Assembly (NCBI RefSeq): GCF_027244095.1
Contig: NC_069659.1
Span: 343,274,750 to 343,338,749 of the forward strand
Direction: 5' to 3'
Length of the DNA stretch: 64,000 bases
Source: Hemicordylus capensis
Lineage: Eukaryota > Chordata > Lepidosauria > Squamata > Cordylidae
Positions 1 to 10,027 of this stretch are shown here, one piece after another (the first letter of the stretch is position 1; every line of letters begins with the position of its first letter). A program made the translations under genes and the position numbers. The notes beneath the pieces were generated by a model. The model made no database searches and had not been told where the DNA came from. It was given only the letters and a program-made list of their open reading frames with translations.

Positions 1-20
1 TTACTACATCCGGACCCACA

Positions 21-1091
21 TTGGCTGCAACTAGCCGCCTGGAGGTTGAACGCGCAAAACTAGCAGCTCAGGGTTATCCCAAGGGCGTACAGGACACTAT
101 CCTGGCTTCGCGGCGACCCTCCACTGTCAGAGTGTACCAGGCGACGTGGTCGGCCTTTGTGCGATGGTCCAAAGATCGAAGGAAAGAGCCCTCAGAGTCG
201 GGAGTCCCAGAAGTCCTCGAGTTTCTACAGGCCGGCCTGGACTTGAAATTACGGCCAAGCATGCTCAAGCGTCAGGCCTCGGCATTAGCATCTGTGTTGC
301 ATCTCTCTACATCGACGTCGGGTACAGTCCATCTACACCCGCACATCTCCAGATTTCTGCGAGGGGCAACAAACCTAGCTCCTCCCCCACTTAGCCGCTT
401 TCCATCATGGAACCTGAATCGCGTCCTAAATGCTCTCACGAAGGAGCCCTTCGAACCGATCTCATCTATTCCATTAAAGCTCCTCTCAATGAAGGTTCTG
501 TTTCTAGTGGCAATAACATCAGCCCGCAGGGTCTCAGAGCTAGCTGCACTCTCCGTGCGTAAGGAGTTTTGCACATTCCACTCCGATTCAGTGGTCCTTA
601 GATTAGACCCCACCTTCCTTCCGAAGGTTAATTCCACATTTCATAGGTCTCAAGTTCTTGTCCTTCCATCTTTTTGCCCAGCCCCAGTACATCCGAAGGA
701 GCGCCTGTGGCATAAACTAGACGTCAGAAGAGCATTAAGATCTTATATCAAACGTACCAGAGGCTTTCGCCGTTCCGACGCTCTCTTCGTTTCTTTCCGG
801 CCAAATAACATCGGCGAGAAGGTGTCTCGGGCCGTATTGGCAAATTGGATCAAGTCCTGCATTCGGTTGGCGTACGAGGCGCTTCATCTTCCTCCTCCGG
901 GCGGCCTGACGGCGCATTCTACCAGAAGTGCTGCCGCCTCTGCGGCCTTCTCGGCACACGTTCCATTAACAGAAATATGTCGGGCGGCGACTTGGTCCTC
1001 GTCCACGCCCTTCATCAAGCACTACAAAATCCCTGATTTCTCTCAGGACCAGGCGGCCTTTGGTCGCACCGTCTTACAGCAGGTGGTGTAA
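21..1091 (+). CDS. DIRS element tyrosine recombinase (fossil element gene)
   Basis: This 356-codon frame reads as a phage-integrase-like tyrosine recombinase of the DIRS/Ngaro group. The N-terminal part (about residues 30-130) resembles a SAM-like core-binding domain. The catalytic part shows the expected order: an Arg in SARRVSELAAL, the His-x-x-Arg box in LTAHSTRSAAAS, and a late Tyr in FIKHYKI. In the family this enzyme inserts the circular DNA copy by strand exchange, so no target duplication is made. It belongs to the mobile element, not to the host gene. Its start is uncertain because the frame is open close to the window edge. Confidence 0.8.
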   Translation: MAATSRLEVERAKLAAQGYPKGVQDTILASRRPSTVRVYQATWSAFVRWSKDRRKEPSESGVPEVLEFLQAGLDLKLRPSMLKRQASALASVLHLSTSTSGTVHLHPHISRFLRGATNLAPPPLSRFPSWNLNRVLNALTKEPFEPISSIPLKLLSMKVLFLVAITSARRVSELAALSVRKEFCTFHSDSVVLRLDPTFLPKVNSTFHRSQVLVLPSFCPAPVHPKERLWHKLDVRRALRSYIKRTRGFRRSDALFVSFRPNNIGEKVSRAVLANWIKSCIRLAYEALHLPPPGGLTAHSTRSAAASAAFSAHVPLTEICRAATWSSSTPFIKHYKIPDFSQDQAAFGRTVLQQVV

Positions 1092-1136
1092 GCACATCTG
1101 TCCCATCCCAGGTCATAACTAGCTTGGGCACGTCCC

Positions 1137-1220
1137 TATCTGAGGACCTCCTACTCAGGGGAAAAAGGAACATTGGTCTTACCGTGAAGGTTCTTTTTCC
1201 CTGAAGTAGGAGGGCCTCAG
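1137..1220 (+). repeat. DIRS internal complementary region (hairpin)
   Basis: The two ends of this segment are inverted copies of each other: a left arm near CTGAGGACCTCCTACTC and a right arm near GAAGTAGGAGGGCCTCAG. The middle contains GGTCTTACCGTGAAGG. The whole is also complementary to 1517-1576. This is what a DIRS internal complementary region should look like: both element termini joined. Confidence 0.75.
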
Positions 1221-1516
1221 CCCCACCCGGATGTGCTATCTAGGCTCATAGAGTGGGATGGACAGTGTTATGGTTTGTTTTTCCTTTTCTGAGACTGTTC
1301 TCAGGGTTACAGTTTTTCTTCTCAATCCAGCTGTTATCTATCTTTTCATGCTACTCCTGTCAGTTGTTATTGACACATGTTTAGGTCGAGCTCTCTCCCG
1401 TTATGTCTGTATACCTCACTCGTCTCCACTGGAACTGGGGTTATGAGGTGGCCACGCCTACAATCAAATCAAATGATTCCAGTTCTGTCTCGAGCATGCG
1501 CAGTACATCACCCTAT

Positions 1517-1578
1517 CTGAGGCCCTCCTACTTCAGGGAAAAAGAACCTTCACGGTAAGACCAATGTTCCTTTTTTGA
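1517..1578 (-). repeat. DIRS right inverted terminal repeat (outer end)
   Basis: This is a near-exact reverse complement of the inner region at about 1158-1220, including the core CTTCACGGTAAGACCAATG. It marks the likely right boundary of the element. Confidence 0.72.
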
Positions 1579-2710
1579 GTTACCATGGCTAAAATTCTGA
1601 GTATAATTATTACAGAATATGATCCATTGAGCTCAGTGAGACTTGGTTTCTAGTAAATGTGCATAGGATTGTGCTTACACATGACCTGGAAATAGACACC
1701 AGTCTAGGCACTGTGTGCAAAGCACACAGCCATGTGCAGCCTACAGTGTCTCTTTCAGTAACACTGTTGTTGCCACCATTGCTTAGAATAAGCCATGGGG
1801 CAAAATATGTGCTCCACGCAACTTTACCTGTGAGTTGGAGTGTCCAGTTCCAACAAATGTACACCACCAGCAGCAGCCCTGGTGCTGGGCAGAGGCAGGT
1901 CTCCCCAGCACTGCCAGCTCCGTGCAGTATTTGCCATTTCCAGCATGTATGTGTGGGTGGGGTTGTTCTATGGAATTGGATCCCGCATGGGGGATTGGGA
2001 AGATATATGGTGGTACTAGGAAGATGCACAGGGACATCTGGGGACTGTCATGTCTCATGAGGAGTCCCCAGAGATCCCAGTGCACCTTCCTGGCATCCCC
2101 ATGCACCTTCCCAGCCACCCCTGTGGGCTCCACTTCTATAGAAGCCCCCGCCCCACCAAATGCTGGAAGTGACAGGTCCTGTATGGAGCTGCACTGGGAA
2201 GACCTGCCTCTGCCCAGCACTTGGGTGCTATACACTTGTCAAAATCAGACATTCTGACTCATGGACCCAATAACAGTACTGCTCTTGAGCATTCTAGGTG
2301 AAAGGCATTATCTAGGGTGCTCCTTTCACAGTTATGCAAGGTGATTGGGGTGGGAGGGATGTTGGACTGGTATGAAACAAAGAACAAGAAAAATGCTGGA
2401 AGGGTGGGAGAAGGGGAATGGGCTAGAGCCTTTCTCCATTCTACCCATCAGTTTATACTATTGTGGTGACTCCTTTAGTTAACCTTATTAATCCATTGAC
2501 TCAAATGAGTTCAATATAAGAATTGATTTATTTGCTGTACTTTGGAATTGTAAATTGCTGTCTGAGTGTTAAGAGTTAGTATTAGTGACTCTTAATGTGT
2601 GTCAATTGAGTGTCCTGTATATACCAAAGGCTCACAAAAGTTGTATATATTTGCATCAGATATTATTACACAAGTTGATACCTGCCTTTCCCCCCTGACT
2701 TTCTTTTTAG
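1579..2710 (+). other. ZNF639: ZNF639 intron sequence
   Basis: This is intron between an unseen upstream exon and the exon at 2711. Apart from the fold-back at about 1845-2257, no gene or known repeat was recognised. The open frames here on both strands come from the palindrome. Confidence 0.6.
1845..2257. repeat. Long fold-back (about 410-bp imperfect palindrome)
   Basis: The left arm (about 1845-2050) and right arm (about 2060-2257) are inverted copies. Outer anchors are GGTGCTGGGCAGAGGCAGGT on the left and ACCTGCCTCTGCCCAGCA on the right. The centre is near 2055, where TGGGGACTG faces GAGTCCCCAG. Matches run along nearly the whole length with scattered mismatches. This could be a fold-back MITE or a local inverted duplication; no family was recognised. 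Confidence 0.7.
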
Positions 2711-2818
2711 ATTCTTCAGGCGCACCCAAATATATAGACAACAGTGGCATATTTTCTGACCATTGTTACAGTGTGTGTTCTATGAAACAACTAGATTTGA
2801 AAGCTTCTGATAATCGAG
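2711..2818 (+). CDS. ZNF639: ZNF639 internal coding exon (N-terminal region)
   Basis: The exon is bounded by TTCTTTTTAG and GTAAGG. It is phase 1 at both ends, 108 nt. Its product, containing DSSG, NSGIFSDHCYSVCSMKQ and LDLKASDNR, matches the N-terminal region of vertebrate ZNF639 (ZASC1). There the same stretch follows the basic start segment MNEYPKKRKRK. That start exon was not found between 1 and 2710 and is probably upstream. The matching phase 1 acceptor of the last exon at 5997 lets the two join directly. In human an extra acidic exon intervenes; no clear equivalent was found here. Confidence 0.85.
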
Positions 2819-3076
2819 GTAAGGTGACATCTTGTTACTTCCAGTCAGATATTTACATGGCGGGCGAGTGTATCTGCATGGGGTTTTCCTGCATGCAGAG
2901 GGGAGGGGAGAGCATGCAAGGCCCAGGCTCACAATTGTCACATTAAACTGTGATGAAACTAGCTTTTTGCATGATGTTTGAACCAGGTCTTTATATCACA
3001 TAGAGGATTTCAAAAGGAGATAGCATTTAAAAAAAAAATGCTTGAAATGTACCTGATTATAATTTTAAATGGTTAG

Positions 3077-3345
3077 AAACATAGGAAATTGCCTTATACT
3101 GAGTCAGACCATTGGTCCATCTAGTTCAGCATTGTCTACACAGACTGGCAGCAGCTTCTCCAAGGTTGCAGGCAGGAGTCTCTCTCGGCCCTATCTTGGA
3201 GATGCTGCCAGGGAGGGAACTTGGAATCTCCTGCATGCAAGCATGCAGGTGCTCTTCCCCATCCCCTGAGGGGGAATATCTTACAGTGTTCACACATGTG
3301 GTCTCCTTTTCAAATGCAAACCAGGGTGGACCAGTTTTAAAGTTG
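3077..3345 (-). repeat. tRNA/5S-like SINE copy
   Basis: On the minus strand it carries the block matching 5S rRNA and the conserved end GGTCTGACTCAGTATAAGGC. The same family occurs at 4026, 15955, 28787 and 53652. Confidence 0.75.
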
Positions 3346-3663
3346 TGCTTCACATGACTCAAAAGCAAAAGAACAAACAACTGAGCACATAAATGGTTTT
3401 ATTACAAATAGAATGTGAGTTTCCATCTAGTGGGAGTTGGAGGGCAGGTACTGTTCTTGAGAGGGCTTGGAAGTTTTCTTTGAACTGAGAAGCAGAATGG
3501 GAAGAACACATTAGAGACTTTCTTACTTGGCAGGTCAGACAGTGCTGACTATGTTTAATATTTTGTTTGTGGGGATTTCGTGTGTGATTTTTAAAAAATT
3601 GCAATAGAATTGCATGGTACTCGTGCAGATACTCAATGAGAAAATAGTTTAGACCAACCCCTT

Positions 3664-3896
3664 AATTGGCACAGTGGGGAAATGCTTGACTAACAAGTGG
3701 AAGATTGCCAGTTCGAATCCCCGCTGGTACTATAGCGGGCAGCAGCAATATAGGAAGATGCTGAAAGGCATCATCTCATACTGCGCGGGAGAAGGCAATG
3801 GTAAACTCCTCATGTATCCTACCAAAAGAAAACCACAGGGCTCTGTGGGCACCAGGAGCTGAAATTGACTCAACAACACACTTTACCTTACTTTAA
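3664..3896 (+). repeat. Sauria-type SINE
   Basis: The tRNA-like head has GGCACAGTGGGGAAATGC (A box) and TTGCCAGTTCGAATCCCCG (B box). The body follows and the tail ends with TGAAATTGACTCAACAACAC and TTTACCTTAC, like the 3' end of Bov-B LINEs. Such SINEs are known from squamates. Confidence 0.85.
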
Positions 3897-4025
3897 AGAA
3901 AAACGTAAAACATATGATTGGTATAATATAAGGACAGTGTTGCCTTGCTGGGACAAAGCAGGAAGGTAGTTCTCATTGTTGTTAAATGACATTATGTTTT
4001 AGTCAAACTCTGAGAAAGGATGTGA

Positions 4026-4436
4026 ACATAGGAAGCTGCCATATACCGAGTCAGACCCCTGGTCTATCTAGCTCAGCATTGTCTCTGACATTCATAAGAC
4101 TGGCAGCAGCTTCTCCAAGGTTGCAGGCAGAAATCTCTCTGAGCCCTATCTTGGAGATGCCAGGGAGGGAACTTGAAACCTAGATGCTCTTCCTAGAGCG
4201 GCTCCATCCCCTGAGGGGAATATCTTACAGTGCTTACATGTAGACTCCCATTCACATGCAGCCAGGGTGGACCCTGCTTAGTTAAGGGGACAAGTCATCC
4301 TTGCTATCACAAGACCAGCTCAGAAGAATTAGCACACTATCAAAACATACCTTTTTGTCAACAGGCAGATTTCCTACTACAGCACACACCACAGATACTG
4401 ATGAGGATGGCAGCCCAGTGCATGCCGGGACATCTC
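4026..4436 (-). repeat. tRNA/5S-like SINE with unusual extension
   Basis: The SINE proper is 4026-4320. The next stretch, about 4320-4436, is shared with the copy at 28787-29170 but not with those at 15955 or 53652. The extra piece therefore belongs to a subfamily or to a duplicated block. Confidence 0.7.
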
Positions 4437-4729
4437 AGTGGAGTGGGGCCCAGTCCGACGTCATGGGGTCACACTTTACAGACCCTAGAAAGAAAGGTAA
4501 ATAAGATGGTTTTGCTAAAGTTGGGGAAGGTCTGAAGATACAGCCATCTTTCTGGAGCTAAACGGGTCTAACTCTGGTCAATACTGGAGTACCTTGATCA
4601 CCAGTGGAACTCCATGTACATTGACTTGAATTCTATAGTGGAAGAAGAGATTGGTAGAAATGGTATATAAATATATAAATGGTAATAAACTAATTTCCCC
4701 CAGTCTTGCTGCATCAAGAGCCCACATGG

Positions 4730-4850
4730 TGACGGGGGGGGGGGCACTTGGGACGGGAGCAGCAGCCGGCAACAGCAAAAGGGCAGACTTGGGAGCAGCA
4801 GCTGCAGAGGCGGCGGTGGCGGCGGCGGCACAGGGAGGACAGGGAACTTA
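4730..4850. repeat. GC-rich GCA/GGC trinucleotide-like stretch
   Basis: A run of ten G is followed by GCAGCAGC-like and GGCGGC-like repeats, unlike the AT-rich flanks. It may be the 5' end of an unrecognised repeat. Confidence 0.45.
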
Positions 4851-5234
4851 AAGAGCAAGATTGATCACCAGCTTGGGAAGGAAAGCAGTGTAGCTAGAGG
4901 GAGTGTGTGTGGGGTGGGGGGAGGTTAAAAAAAAAAAAGATTATTTCCAGGTATGTTCTGTGTGTATATGTGAGCGAGAGAGACTTAGGTGCCAACGCTG
5001 CCTTGATACTGCTGCCCAGAACAAAACTCTTTTCGCTCACTGATGATAAAAATTAGAGGGGACACTCCTTGAGTCCCATGATGGAAGAAGAGAGAGAGAG
5101 AGTGAAATGGTAATAAACTAATAATCGAGTTGCATGTGTCTGAGTACTAATTTAACTTGCTCTCCCTGTCAGCAAAAATATTTATTAACTATGTAACAAA
5201 AACATTGAGCATTATGAGTTAAAAGAGATTTTTC

Positions 5235-5420
5235 TAAACCTGAGACCTAGTTTGGTATAATGATTAGAGTGTTGGACTTGCGCAGGGGGAGATCTGGTTT
5301 CAAATCTCACTTAGCCATGAAGCTTAATGTGTGACCTTAAACTAACCTAACCTCCCTAACAGCATTGTTGATGAAATGGAGTGAGAGTTCGGGGATCTTC
5401 TTAACAGAAGGGCAGGATAG
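5235..5420 (+). repeat. tRNA-derived SINE, internally shortened
   Basis: The head reads CTAGTTTGGTATAATGATTAGAG (shown in part: TTTGGTATAATGATTAG) with a B-box-like GGTTTCAAATCTC. The tail has the LINE-like AGGGCAGGATAGAAATG. Confidence 0.6.
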
Positions 5421-5639
5421 AAATGTAGCCACCAACCATGCAGGCTGACTCAAGAGTCCTGTTATTCAATCAGTCTTACTGTCAAGTAAGTATGCTTAGA
5501 ACTGCACTGTTGGTGACCTCAAGAGCATAGCTTTTCTGCTTCTATTATGGTACACAGTGTTTAGTATGCAAATAACTTTAGGATTCCTGTCATTTACCAT
5601 CAGATCACCCTGTCAGCCAAGCCATTATTTCCCTCTATA

Positions 5640-5782
5640 CCAGGCCTGCTCAGCTTCGGCCCTCCTGCAGATGTTGGCCTACAAATTCCATAATCCCTGG
5701 CTATTGGCCACTGTGGCTGGGGATTATGGGAGTTGTAGTCCAAAAACAGCTTGGGGGCCAAAGTTGAGCAGGCCTGCTTTAT
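5640..5782. repeat. Palindromic MITE (ACTACAACTCCC family)
   Basis: The left end CAGGCCTGCTCAGCTT and right end AGTTGAGCAGGCCTGC are inverted. The inner arms include GATTATGGGAGTTGTAGTCC. Relatives are at 7461, 12714, 35290 and 37800. Confidence 0.65.
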
Positions 5783-5996
5783 ACAGATGGGGAACGGAGA
5801 AGGCTGAATATCACTCATCTTGTCCATAACTGCATGGGAATTTGAACCAAGGTCAGTCCAATACAAAGCTAATACATTGTCTCCAGGACTTATAAAACTG
5901 TGCAACCAAATTTGAAGATGGCAGAGAGCAAGGGGCACTCCTAGTAGCTGTGGTTCTTTTTAATTTTGGTCTTTATCTTATTCCTCCCTCTTGTAG

Positions 5997-7150
5997 ATAA
6001 ACCAGCCAATAATGGGATTTATAAAGAGACATGTGAATCACCTATCTTCAGTGACAGCTTAACTGAAGAGGAGAAGCCTCTGGATATTCAAACAGTAGAA
6101 ATTTCCACTACTGAAGTCCAGGCTGTGGAAGTTCATGATATAGAAACTCAGACCATTTCCCCTGAGAAGCTTGAAGCAGAGGATGCCGAGGAAATCCCCG
6201 TTGAAAGCTGCAAAGTGCTGGAGAAGAACTCTCCTTTGAATGTCACCATTCAGCCCAAATGGCCTTTGCTGCGGGCTAACAGCAGCGGCATGTACAAATG
6301 TGAACGGTGCTCTTTTAACAGCAAGTATTTTTCAGATTTAAAGCAGCATATTGTTCTGAAGCATAAAACCTGTCCTGAGGGCAACATCTGTCGAGTGTGC
6401 AAGGAGAGCTTCTCCTCAAAAAAGGTGCTTATCGAACACTTAAAAATCCATGAGGAGGACCCCTACATCTGCAAGTACTGCGATTACAAAACGGTGATGT
6501 TTGAGAACCTGAGCCAGCACATTGCGGACACCCATTTCAGTGACCACCTTTATTGGTGTGAGCAGTGCGACGTCCAGTTCTCCTCCAGCAGTGAGCTCTA
6601 CCTCCACTTCCAGGAGCACAGCTGCGATGAGCAATACCTCTGCCAGTTTTGTGAGCATGAAACCAGCGACCCGGAGGACTTGCACAGCCACGTGGTGAAC
6701 GAGCACGCCGGCCGTCTGATCGAGCTGAGCGACAGCTACCACAGCAGGCAGCAGCAGCAGGGCCACTACAGCCTGGTCAACAAAATCAGCTTTGACAAGT
6801 GCAAGAATTTCTTTGTGTGCCAAGTGTGCGGCTTCCGTAGCCGGCTTCACACCAACGTCAACCGGCACGTGGCGATCGAGCACACCAAAATATTCCCCCA
6901 CGTTTGTGATGACTGCGGAAAGGGCTTCTCGGGCATGCTGGAATACTGCAAGCATTTGAACACTCACATATCCGAAGGGATTTATCTGTGTCAGTATTGC
7001 GAGTATTCCACAGGGCAGATTGGGGACCTCAAAATTCATTTGGACTTCAGGCATTCGGCTGAGTTGCCTCATAAGTGCACCGATTGCTTGATGAGGTTTG
7101 GCAATGAAAAGGATCTCTTAAGTCATCTTCAGACGCACGAAACTGCTTGA
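5997..7150 (+). CDS. ZNF639: ZNF639 terminal exon, nine C2H2 zinc fingers
   Basis: This exon encodes the last 383 residues of ZNF639 (human protein about 485). The acceptor is CCCTCTTGTAG at 5986-5996; phase 1 gives Asp with the previous exon. An acidic Glu-rich part comes first (about 90 residues), then KWPLLRANSSGMYKC and nine C2H2-type fingers. The fingers begin with CERC, CRVC, CKYC, CEQC, CQFC, CQVC, CDDC, CQYC and CTDC, and a Gln-rich loop (RQQQQGHY) lies between fingers five and six. The stop TGA is at 7148-7150. ZNF639 is a nuclear sequence-specific DNA-binding protein, reported as a transcriptional regulator. The finger sequences are nearly the same as human ones, so the gene appears to be under strong constraint. 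The block upstream of the fingers is less conserved. Confidence 0.95.
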
Positions 7151-7460
7151 TTCCCACTCCTGCACAGCTTAGAATATTCAAATTAAAATGTAATTTTTAC
7201 TTGTACTGTCCTAAAGTCAAACCACAGAAAAATATTCTCCACCCTCTTCAGCTCTCTTGGCTCACTAGGAGAGGTTCATTTCACCCACACTTGTGCAGTC
7301 CAGTGTGTGTTCCTGTTCAGTAATATACCCTGACCACAGTGGAACCCAGTGCATTCCTTGATGATGCAGTGGTGCTACTGTGACCTAGTATGGTTAGACT
7401 ACAGGCAGTCCAGCTGACACTCTTGAGGTTATGCACACACACATACATGCTCACTGACCA

Positions 7461-7593
7461 GTGTTCCCTCTAACAGGGATTCCCAGATGTTGTTGACTAC
7501 AACTCCCAGCATCCCCAACTGCAATAGCCTTTGCTTGGGGATTATGGGAGTTGTAGTCAACAACATCTGGGAATCCCTGTTAGAGGGAACACT
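7461..7593. repeat. Near-perfect hairpin MITE in ZNF639 3' UTR
   Basis: The left arm starts AGTGTTCCCTCTAACAGGGA and the right arm ends with its reverse complement, TCCCTGTTAGAGGGAACACT. Arms of about 58 nt pair almost without mismatch around a short loop near 7526. The ends look hAT-like. Confidence 0.8.
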
Positions 7594-7784
7594 GTCATTG
7601 ATGTGCACACACTGCTTCAAAACCTTTCAGCTTCATCTTACTGCTCACAGGTTATTCAATACGATTGTAAAAATGTAAGTGCAATAGATGGTTTAATCTC
7701 TGCATTTTTTTAAATCTGTGAGCTCCTGGATTTCTACAGATAGGAGATAAATGATAAATGCACCGTTGTATCCAGCTGTTGAGT

Positions 7785-7788
<4 letters not shown>

Positions 7789-7834
<46 letters not shown>
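7789..7834. repeat. (GT)n microsatellite
   Basis: This is an uninterrupted GT dinucleotide tract of about 46 nt inside the ZNF639 3' UTR. Confidence 0.95.
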
Positions 7835-7835
<1 letters not shown>

Positions 7836-7945
7836 CTGAACTTGTTAACGTGTAATAGCATGTACAATTGATGTCTGACAACCAAACATAACATCCTTTT
7901 TGTACCTATGGAAGGAAATAAACTTAGTATCCAGATAATATTTTA

Positions 7946-9120
7946 CATCACTGTGTTCATATTACTGTTACAATTAAACAGGATGAGCATGTGTGTTTTA
8001 AAGCTGAATTGAGTTGAAGACTGGTGTTTTAATGCTTCTGCAGGTCCAGCTCTTTTGGCACAGAACACATCTTGAAACAGATTCATTTTTAAAATGAAAT
8101 TTATGATCTGGGGTGATTTTTTAGTTTTGATAGAGAGGAATCTGCATATATCAGTACTGGCATTCAATATTAGCACTTGAGTTTCAGCCATTTAGGTCTC
8201 AAATTCCAAGTTTCAAACAAACAAAAACAGGTTTGTAGAATTTCAAGCTCTGCTGTTTGAGAGCAGAAATGAAAGCGCTCATCCTGAACAGTGTGTAGAA
8301 AACAGTTGGTTTGAAAAACAACCTCTGTGAAAGTCTATATCCATTGCCAAATTATGTGGACTGAAACATGCAAGTTTAACTTACTGGGAAGACAGATTTT
8401 AGGTTAAATAAGAGTAACTGGTGCTTACCGTTTTAAGAACAGTTCCTTGGAATATATTTCGTGTAAGGTGGAATCATCTTTCCACTCAGGTTTTCATGAA
8501 GAGGATGGAGAGGGAGTGTCCCAGACTTGTTAATAGCCATTTCACCTGTGTTTGCCAACAAGTATGCACTCAACATAGTCACAGCCAAGCCTGAGAAGTG
8601 TACCAGTATGATGTCTGTGTTTAAGTGTGTTTGTATTCACACATGTAAAACAGCTCAGGTGTACATCTAACTAATGTGAAAAGAGACCCTAAGCTCCTTC
8701 CTCTGGGCAAGGGGTGAAGGGTGAACTTCAGATCATTCTGTAGTGTTAGCATGTCCATGATTTTGAACTGTGGCCCCATTATTTTCTGTAGGTCCATTTC
8801 AGTGTAATGGCTTCTTATTCTACTCGAATAGCAACTCTGAACTCCTTTCTACTGCATAAATTAATATTTAAGTGGTATATCATGTTTGGAAAAGCACTTC
8901 TACAATATTTTCACGTTGGGCCATCTTTTCACACTGCCTTCTAAACAGATTTCTTGTTTTTGGACCCTTAAGCAAAAACAGTTGTACACTTCGATGCATG
9001 CCAGTCTTAAATTTGTCAACAAATGCTTCAGTGCAAGCACTGAATAATCAATCCCCATGTAGCTTATTTATCTGAAGCTCTCAGAATGATGTTGTCCATG
9101 AAGATGTTCAAGAGTGGTGT
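7946..9120. other. Intergenic, nothing recognised
   Basis: This is AT-rich sequence between ZNF639 and MFN1. No exon-like match, RNA gene or clear repeat was seen on either strand. Confidence 0.5.
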
Positions 9121-9125
9121 GTGTA

Positions 9126-9472
9126 CGGTCGTCCCTCTCCAGCCGCAGGGTTCCCAATTGCAGATTTGAGTATCCGTGACTGGGAAATTGTCACCAGTCT
9201 CCAACCACGACCTGAGTATCCACAGTTTGACTTTTTTTTTTTAAATGTTTTTTGGGGGGTCATTTCTGGGGGTCAGGGGGCAACATTTGGTGTTTGGGGG
9301 TTATTTTCAGGGGTTGGGGTGATTTTTTTAACCATGTTTTGGGGGCCTTCCGTGAACATGATTCCCGTTTCCCCGTTTCCAGTGCTTTCCTATTGCTCAG
9401 CTACCACAAATTTGCCAACTGTGAGGTTTTCCAGGAACGGAACCCTCACAGGTGAGGGACAACTGCACTTGA
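9126..9472. mobile_element. Possible Tigger/pogo-like non-autonomous DNA element
   Basis: The left end CGGTCGTCCCTCTCC and right end GGTGAGGGACAACTG are inverted, with further similarity inside (GGTTCCC facing GGAACGGAACCC). The centre is G-rich. The family is a guess from the termini. Confidence 0.45.
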
Positions 9473-10027
9473 TCTCTATTTGAAATGAAACAAATTGGCT
9501 TTTCCACATTTATAACATATATAAATTAATATTTTATATTCTGGATGTAGGAGGACCTCAGTTCTTTAAGGAAATGCTTTAGGATCCTGTAACATTGAAG
9601 CATGTCTGAGGGGGATGTACTACATCTGACCCATTGTGATAAGATTTATGAAAATACTGAATGACATTCAAAGTTACTCAGGAGTTACTCTAAAGGACTA
9701 CTTAATTTCAGTAGGACTTCCCATCAAGTGATTTATAGGGGAATGGCAGCTACTGTGTTTTACCATGGCTTCTTCTGTGAATATTATATACTATTAATCT
9801 GAGGACAGCACGCAACTCGTCTCCATACGATTTTAGTCTTCAATGCAAAAAGAGACATTTGCATTACTTAGTTTTTCCTTTTACAAATATTGGTGGGTCT
9901 TCGTTCAGCTGCTACCTTCAGGGAATCCAATATGCAGTTTCAACAGTTTTAAGATGGAGCGAGGTGTTGTTGGTGTTAGATTTATAGCGCAATCTCATGC
10001 ATGTTTACTCAGCGGTGAGTCGCTCTG

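Larger units (their letters stand above)
1..1578 (+). mobile_element. DIRS-type tyrosine-recombinase retrotransposon, 3' part
   Basis: This is a fossil or young copy of a DIRS-like element cut by the left window edge. Visible parts are the tyrosine recombinase gene (21-1091), an internal hairpin-forming complementary region (about 1137-1220) and an inverted copy of it at the right end (1517-1578). DIRS elements use such an internal region, matching their terminal repeats, to rejoin a circular intermediate, and they carry a recombinase instead of an integrase. The inverted arrangement supports DIRS rather than an ordinary LTR element. The visible part looks whole, which suggests a fairly young insertion. 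It sits in an intron of ZNF639. The reverse transcriptase part would lie to the left, outside the window. Confidence 0.82.
2819..5996 (+). other. ZNF639: ZNF639 last intron(s), repeat-rich
   Basis: This region holds two 5S-like SINEs (3077-3345, 4026-4320), a Sauria SINE (3664-3896), a tRNA-derived SINE (5235-5420) and a short palindromic element (5640-5782). It also holds a GC-rich GCA/GGC stretch (4730-4850) and a repeat shared with 54650-54800 (4960-5070). The human exon counterpart with YLVPSPVLRILDH was looked for and not found. Confidence 0.6.
7151..7945 (+). other. ZNF639: ZNF639 3' UTR
   Basis: The likely polyadenylation signal AATAAA is at 7917-7922, followed by a TG-rich stretch (CACTGTGTTCAT). 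The UTR contains a long hairpin (7461-7593) and a (GT)n tract (7789-7834). The end is inferred from the signal only. Confidence 0.65.

Noticed and set aside
1610-2257. Overlapping 130-150-codon frames on both strands
   Set aside because: They arise from the imperfect palindrome at 1845-2257, which mirrors open frames between strands; no protein family recognised.
6440-7072. 210-codon minus-strand open frame
   Set aside because: It is the mirror of the ZNF639 finger exon; no family resemblance of its own.
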